NCBI GenBank assembly: GCA_902494465.1
Contig: CABUTH010000063.1
Span: 1-9,706 of the forward strand
Direction: 5' to 3'
From: an uncultured Collinsella sp.
GTDB taxonomy: Bacteria > Actinomycetota > Coriobacteriia > Coriobacteriales > Coriobacteriaceae
Length of the DNA: 9,706 nucleotides
This document shows, one piece after another, positions 6,757 through 9,706 of this stretch (position 1 is the first letter of the stretch; every line of letters starts with the position of its first letter). The notes beneath the pieces were generated by a model that was not told where the DNA came from, searched no databases, and saw only the letters and a program-made list of their open reading frames with translations. Position numbers and translations under genes: made by a program.

Positions 6757-8373
6757 TTACTGCTCCTTCTCAATTGCGTTTTCGACCTTGTCGCGCATCT
6801 CGGCGACCTTCATGCCAAAGATGATCTGGATATTATTGCCGTTGCGGTTGATGCCGCTGTTGGGCACGTGGTTGATGAGGTCCTCATTGATGAGGTCCGG
6901 GTTCTTAACGTTCACGCGGAGACGCGTAAAGCAGTTCTCGAGCTCCTCGATGTTGTCCTTGCCACCAAGACCCGCGACCAGGTCGGCAATACCTGCATCG
7001 ACGCCCTCTGCGGGAGCTGCGGCAACAGCGCCCTGCTTCACCGCGACAGACGCGGCGGCCTCGCCCTCGGCAACGGACTCAGCAAGCTCGGACTCTTCCT
7101 CGCGACCAGGGGTGTGAAGGTTGAGCTTCTTAATAAGGAAGGTGAAGAGGAAGAAGTACAGAGCGGCGTTGACGACTCCAAGCACCAGCATAACCGGCCA
7201 GTTGGTCTTATCGACACCGAGGACCAGGTTGGAAACCACGATGTTGATGATGCCGCCTGCAGTCGAAGCGGGCACGGAGAGGACCTTGAGCAGGACCAGG
7301 AAGATGCCGGAAAGAACCGAGTGAACGACAAAGAGCACGGGAGCGGCAAAGACAAAGAGGAAGTCCATGGGCTCGGTCACGCAGGAGAGCACGGCGGTGA
7401 TGATCAGCGGGATAATAACGGCCTTGGTCTTATCCTTGTTCCCCTTGTAAGCGGTGACGATAAAGGCGAGACCGATACCGATGTAGGGCCACAGGTTGTT
7501 GAAGGTGTAGCTATTGAAATACGTACTATCGGAGAAGGGCTGACCCGTCATTGCCATCTCGGCAACACGGATGGGATAGGCGCCGGCAATAACCTGATCA
7601 CCCAGCGTCAGGGTGCCACCCACATCGGAGAACTGGAACGGGGTGTAGATGAGGTGGTGCAGACCGGTGGGAACGAGCAGCTTGTTGAGCATGCCGTAGA
7701 TAAACAGACCGATGTTGCCCGACTCCTTAATGATGCCGGCAACGGAGGAGATGGCACCCTGAACCGGAGGCCAAACGATGCAGAAGCCAGCGCCCATGAT
7801 CCAGGAAATGATGATCATAATCAGGAACGGGAAGCGGACGCCCGAGAACATCGAAAGGGCAATGGGGAACTGCTTGTTCGAGTACTTGTTGAACACGGCA
7901 CCGGTGATGCAACCAAGGATGATGCCGCCGAACACGCCGGTATCGAGCACCTGAATGCCCATAACGGTGGCCTGGCCGGTTCCGGTAAGACCGAGCATGC
8001 CGCTCGCATCGGCAAGAGAGCCGGTGGCGTTGAGCACGATGTTGTTAGCCTGCAGGAACAGGAAGAACGACATCAGGGCAATCAGCGAAGCATGGCCCTT
8101 GTTCTTCTTTGCCATGGCGCCGGCGATGCCCACGCAGAACAGAATCGAGAGGTTGTTGATGATAAACATCAGCGACTGATAGACAACGGCGCCCACAAGC
8201 TGGAACGGACCGGAGCCCAGTACGGGGACCAAAGCGCAGATGGTCTTGTTGGTCAGAATGATGCCCACGATGAGCAGGATGCCGGCAACCGAGAGATACA
8301 TCATCGGCTGAACGATCGACTTCGCGAACACCTCCAACGGCGCTTTGAAATTGAACTTCTTTTTTGCGGTCAT
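6757..8373 (-). CDS. PTS EIICB permease, alpha-glucoside type
   Basis: A 538-residue membrane protein that imports an alpha-glucoside and phosphorylates it. The EIIC domain (about 1-418) is strongly hydrophobic, with many membrane segments. It contains GLHHLIYTPFQF (237-248) and TEPMDFLFVFAAP (333-345), which corresponds to the conserved GITEP-type sugar-binding loop. An Ala/Glu-rich linker (about 421-460) leads to a C-terminal EIIB domain whose phosphorylated Cys481 is in ENCFTRLR. There is no EIIA domain; it must come from the separate EIIA upstream or another glucose-type EIIA. ATG 8373 is chosen because GGGGAG lies 7 nt upstream; the upstream TTG at 8400 overlaps that site. The domain order C-B and the GH4 partner point to the MalP/GlvC alpha-glucoside group. 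The precise sugar is inferred, not shown. Confidence 0.92.
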   Translation of the reverse strand: MTAKKKFNFKAPLEVFAKSIVQPMMYLSVAGILLIVGIILTNKTICALVPVLGSGPFQLVGAVVYQSLMFIINNLSILFCVGIAGAMAKKNKGHASLIALMSFFLFLQANNIVLNATGSLADASGMLGLTGTGQATVMGIQVLDTGVFGGIILGCITGAVFNKYSNKQFPIALSMFSGVRFPFLIMIIISWIMGAGFCIVWPPVQGAISSVAGIIKESGNIGLFIYGMLNKLLVPTGLHHLIYTPFQFSDVGGTLTLGDQVIAGAYPIRVAEMAMTGQPFSDSTYFNSYTFNNLWPYIGIGLAFIVTAYKGNKDKTKAVIIPLIITAVLSCVTEPMDFLFVFAAPVLFVVHSVLSGIFLVLLKVLSVPASTAGGIINIVVSNLVLGVDKTNWPVMLVLGVVNAALYFFLFTFLIKKLNLHTPGREEESELAESVAEGEAAASVAVKQGAVAAAPAEGVDAGIADLVAGLGGKDNIEELENCFTRLRVNVKNPDLINEDLINHVPNSGINRNGNNIQIIFGMKVAEMRDKVENAIEKEQ

Positions 8374-8472
8374 AGCGGTACTCCCCTTCCTTTTCCGCAA
8401 ATTAAGACAGATGTGCCCTGAACAAGACCGTGAGCCTTGCCTTATATCAATCGATGTGTGGGCACGTTATGC

Positions 8473-9327
8473 CTAGAGACCAGGTTCTCCAAGCAGGTTA
8501 ACAATGTGATATGCGAGATAACTCTTCTCGGCATCGGTAACGACAACGTTATAGGTAGACGACAAGTGGGCGGCTATGGCGTCCGCGCACGAGAATGCGC
8601 ACGGATACGCCGTTTCATCGATTCGGAACAGCGCGTCTCCGTTGATTTGCCCTGCCGTAGGATCGAGCGCTCGCTGTGCGAAAAACTGCAGGTGACGAAC
8701 GAAACGTTCGTAAGGCAGCGAGGTGTCATCGAGGGTCGTAGCATAGCGCTTGGAAACAATCGCGAGCACGTCGCGAACAAGCTGGACCGAAACAATCAAA
8801 CGATCGGAGCGTTGCGGCATGGTGGCGTTGACGATATGCAGCGTAATGAAACCCTGCTCTTCTTCGCTCATCTGAATGCCCATATACTCCTTGATAATCT
8901 GCAGCGCACGGCCCGCAAGTGCATACTCCTTGCGATAGAACTGCTGGATCTCGAGCAGCAACGGATTCTCACAGGAGACGCCCTTGCGCTCGCGCTCCAA
9001 AGCAAGGCTGATATGGTCTGCGAGAGCAATGAGAATCTTGTCGTTGATATCAACATTGAGCTCTCGACGGAGCATCTGAACAATGTCCTCGGCAATCACG
9101 AGGTTGACGGTGGGGATGGACTCCAAAAGATGTGCCAAGCGGTCAATCGTACGCGAATCCTGAGAAGTTCCCTCCTGCAACGCGTAGGTCTTTTCGATCG
9201 ACGCCTCGTCGATGGCATCGCCGGCATGACGGCCAAAGCAGAGGCCTCGACCGATGACGATGAGCTCGGAGCCATCGTCCGAAGTGACCATTGCGACGTT
9301 GTTGTTAAAAACTCGCTTGATAACCAC
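8473..9327 (-). CDS. licT: BglG/LicT-family transcription antiterminator
   Basis: A 284-residue RNA-binding regulator. Residues 1-55 form the CAT RNA-binding domain, with FNNNVAMV (7-14) and GRGLCFGRHAG (26-36). Two PRD domains follow. Their four regulatory histidines are present: H105 and H164 in PRD1, H212 and H274 in PRD2. In the family, PTS phosphorylation of these sites switches dimerisation, so the protein prevents terminator formation only when its sugar is being imported. I place the start at GTG 9327 (MVIKRVFNNN), which aligns with LicT and has GGTGGG a few bases upstream. GTG codons at 9336 and 9339 would add residues the family lacks. The gene lies 18 nt after EIIA and before EIICB. 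No RAT site is visible in the following gap, so its target is probably upstream of the window. Confidence 0.92.
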   Translation of the reverse strand: MVIKRVFNNNVAMVTSDDGSELIVIGRGLCFGRHAGDAIDEASIEKTYALQEGTSQDSRTIDRLAHLLESIPTVNLVIAEDIVQMLRRELNVDINDKILIALADHISLALERERKGVSCENPLLLEIQQFYRKEYALAGRALQIIKEYMGIQMSEEEQGFITLHIVNATMPQRSDRLIVSVQLVRDVLAIVSKRYATTLDDTSLPYERFVRHLQFFAQRALDPTAGQINGDALFRIDETAYPCAFSCADAIAAHLSSTYNVVVTDAEKSYLAYHIVNLLGEPGL

Positions 9328-9345
9328 GGTACCCACCACAAGAAT

Positions 9346-9706
9346 TTACTCGGAAAGCCAGACGACAGGCTCTTTAACAGCAACAGGGCCGGAAGCATGC
9401 TCACGAAGAGTCGAGTTCTCCGAGCGCTCGCACACGATAACGAAGACCGTGGGATCGAAGCCGGCGGCGCGGACCACGTCGAAATCGACCTCGACGAGGG
9501 GCTGGCCCGCGTCAACGTGATCACCCTGGGCAACAAGCGCATGGAAGCCCTTGCCCTCAAGTTTAACAGTGTCGATTCCGATATGCAGCATCACCTGAGC
9601 AGAGCTGTCGTCGGACATGATGCCCAGCGCGTGCTCAGTCGGAAACAGCGCCGCGACGGTGCCGGAAACAGGAGCGCACACCGTTCCCTCTTGGGGAACC
9701 ACGGCA
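9346..9706 (-). CDS. PTS EIIA component, glucose (Crr) type, 5' partial
   Basis: The last 119 residues of a glucose-type EIIA domain, entering from beyond base 9706. It passes phosphate from HPr to EIIB. The visible part begins AVVPQEGTVCAPVSG, which is the usual interior of the domain. About 40 N-terminal residues, or a larger fused protein, are missing. Both active-site histidines are visible: FPTEHALGI (His at visible residue 25) and LHIGIDTV (His at 41, the phosphorylated one). The end DPTVFVIVCERS is where EIIA domains normally close, and about 25 extra residues follow before the stop. It is the likely phosphate donor for the EIICB encoded two genes later. Whether it is free-standing or the tail of a longer PTS protein cannot be seen here. 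Confidence 0.9.
   Translation of the reverse strand, partial: AVVPQEGTVCAPVSGTVAALFPTEHALGIMSDDSSAQVMLHIGIDTVKLEGKGFHALVAQGDHVDAGQPLVEVDFDVVRAAGFDPTVFVIVCERSENSTLREHASGPVAVKEPVVWLSE

Noticed and set aside
5347..8421. Plus-strand open frame of 1024 codons
   Set aside because: It is the exact codon-aligned mirror of the GH4 and EIICB genes, has no recognisable domain, and is full of His/Asp/Val/Leu runs typical of antisense translation.
8441..8446. Possible -10 box TATAAG (minus strand) ahead of the EIICB gene
   Set aside because: No acceptable -35 hexamer at 16-18 nt; treated as chance, though a weak internal promoter cannot be excluded.
8374..8472. RAT antiterminator site or intrinsic terminator between licT and the EIICB gene
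   Set aside because: The only pairing seen is an isolated 6-bp stem (8413-8418 with 8460-8465) around a 41-nt loop, with no U-tract and no RAT consensus.

Overview
All recognisable genes in this window lie on the minus strand, so they are transcribed from high to low coordinates. The window looks like a fragment of a GC-rich, anaerobic, fermentative gut bacterium. It combines an [FeFe] hydrogenase, PTS sugar uptake with a BglG/LicT-type antiterminator, a GH4 phospho-glucosidase and a twin-arginine-like lipoprotein signal. Strongly biased codon use leaves very long antisense frames open. The best guess is a Coriobacteriia actinobacterium such as Collinsella. This is inferred from gene content and composition; no rRNA or marker gene is present.

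Right half (9706 to 5371): an alpha-glucoside utilisation operon. In transcription order it holds the C-terminal part of a glucose-type PTS EIIA domain (cut by the window edge), a LicT/BglG-family antiterminator with two PRDs, a 99-nt gap, a membrane EIICB permease of the alpha-glucoside type, and a GH4 6-phospho-alpha-glucosidase with the alpha-specific CDMP motif. Sugar would be imported and phosphorylated by EIIA/EIICB and the phosphorylated disaccharide cleaved by the GH4 enzyme. The antiterminator probably senses PTS flux and controls the operon through an RNA site upstream of the window. A 16-bp hairpin at 5301-5338 closes the operon.

Middle (5370 to 5115): a 256-nt intergenic region. 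It holds the terminator, a plausible sigma70-type promoter and a leader of about 130 nt with three small dyads.

Left half (5114 to 1): a second, tightly packed operon. It encodes a fused NuoF-type Fe-S / GltD-type FAD-NAD(P)H oxidoreductase, a multi-cluster [FeFe] hydrogenase with all H-cluster motifs intact, a Tat-type NitT/TauT-family binding lipoprotein and its ABC permease (running off the window). Gene junctions are a 7-nt overlap, a 2-nt gap and a 3-nt gap, so these are very likely co-expressed. The first two genes look like a two-subunit NAD(P)H-linked hydrogenase without NuoE or the NADH/FMN part of NuoF. Why a NitT/TauT-like transporter belongs to the same transcript is the main open question of the window.
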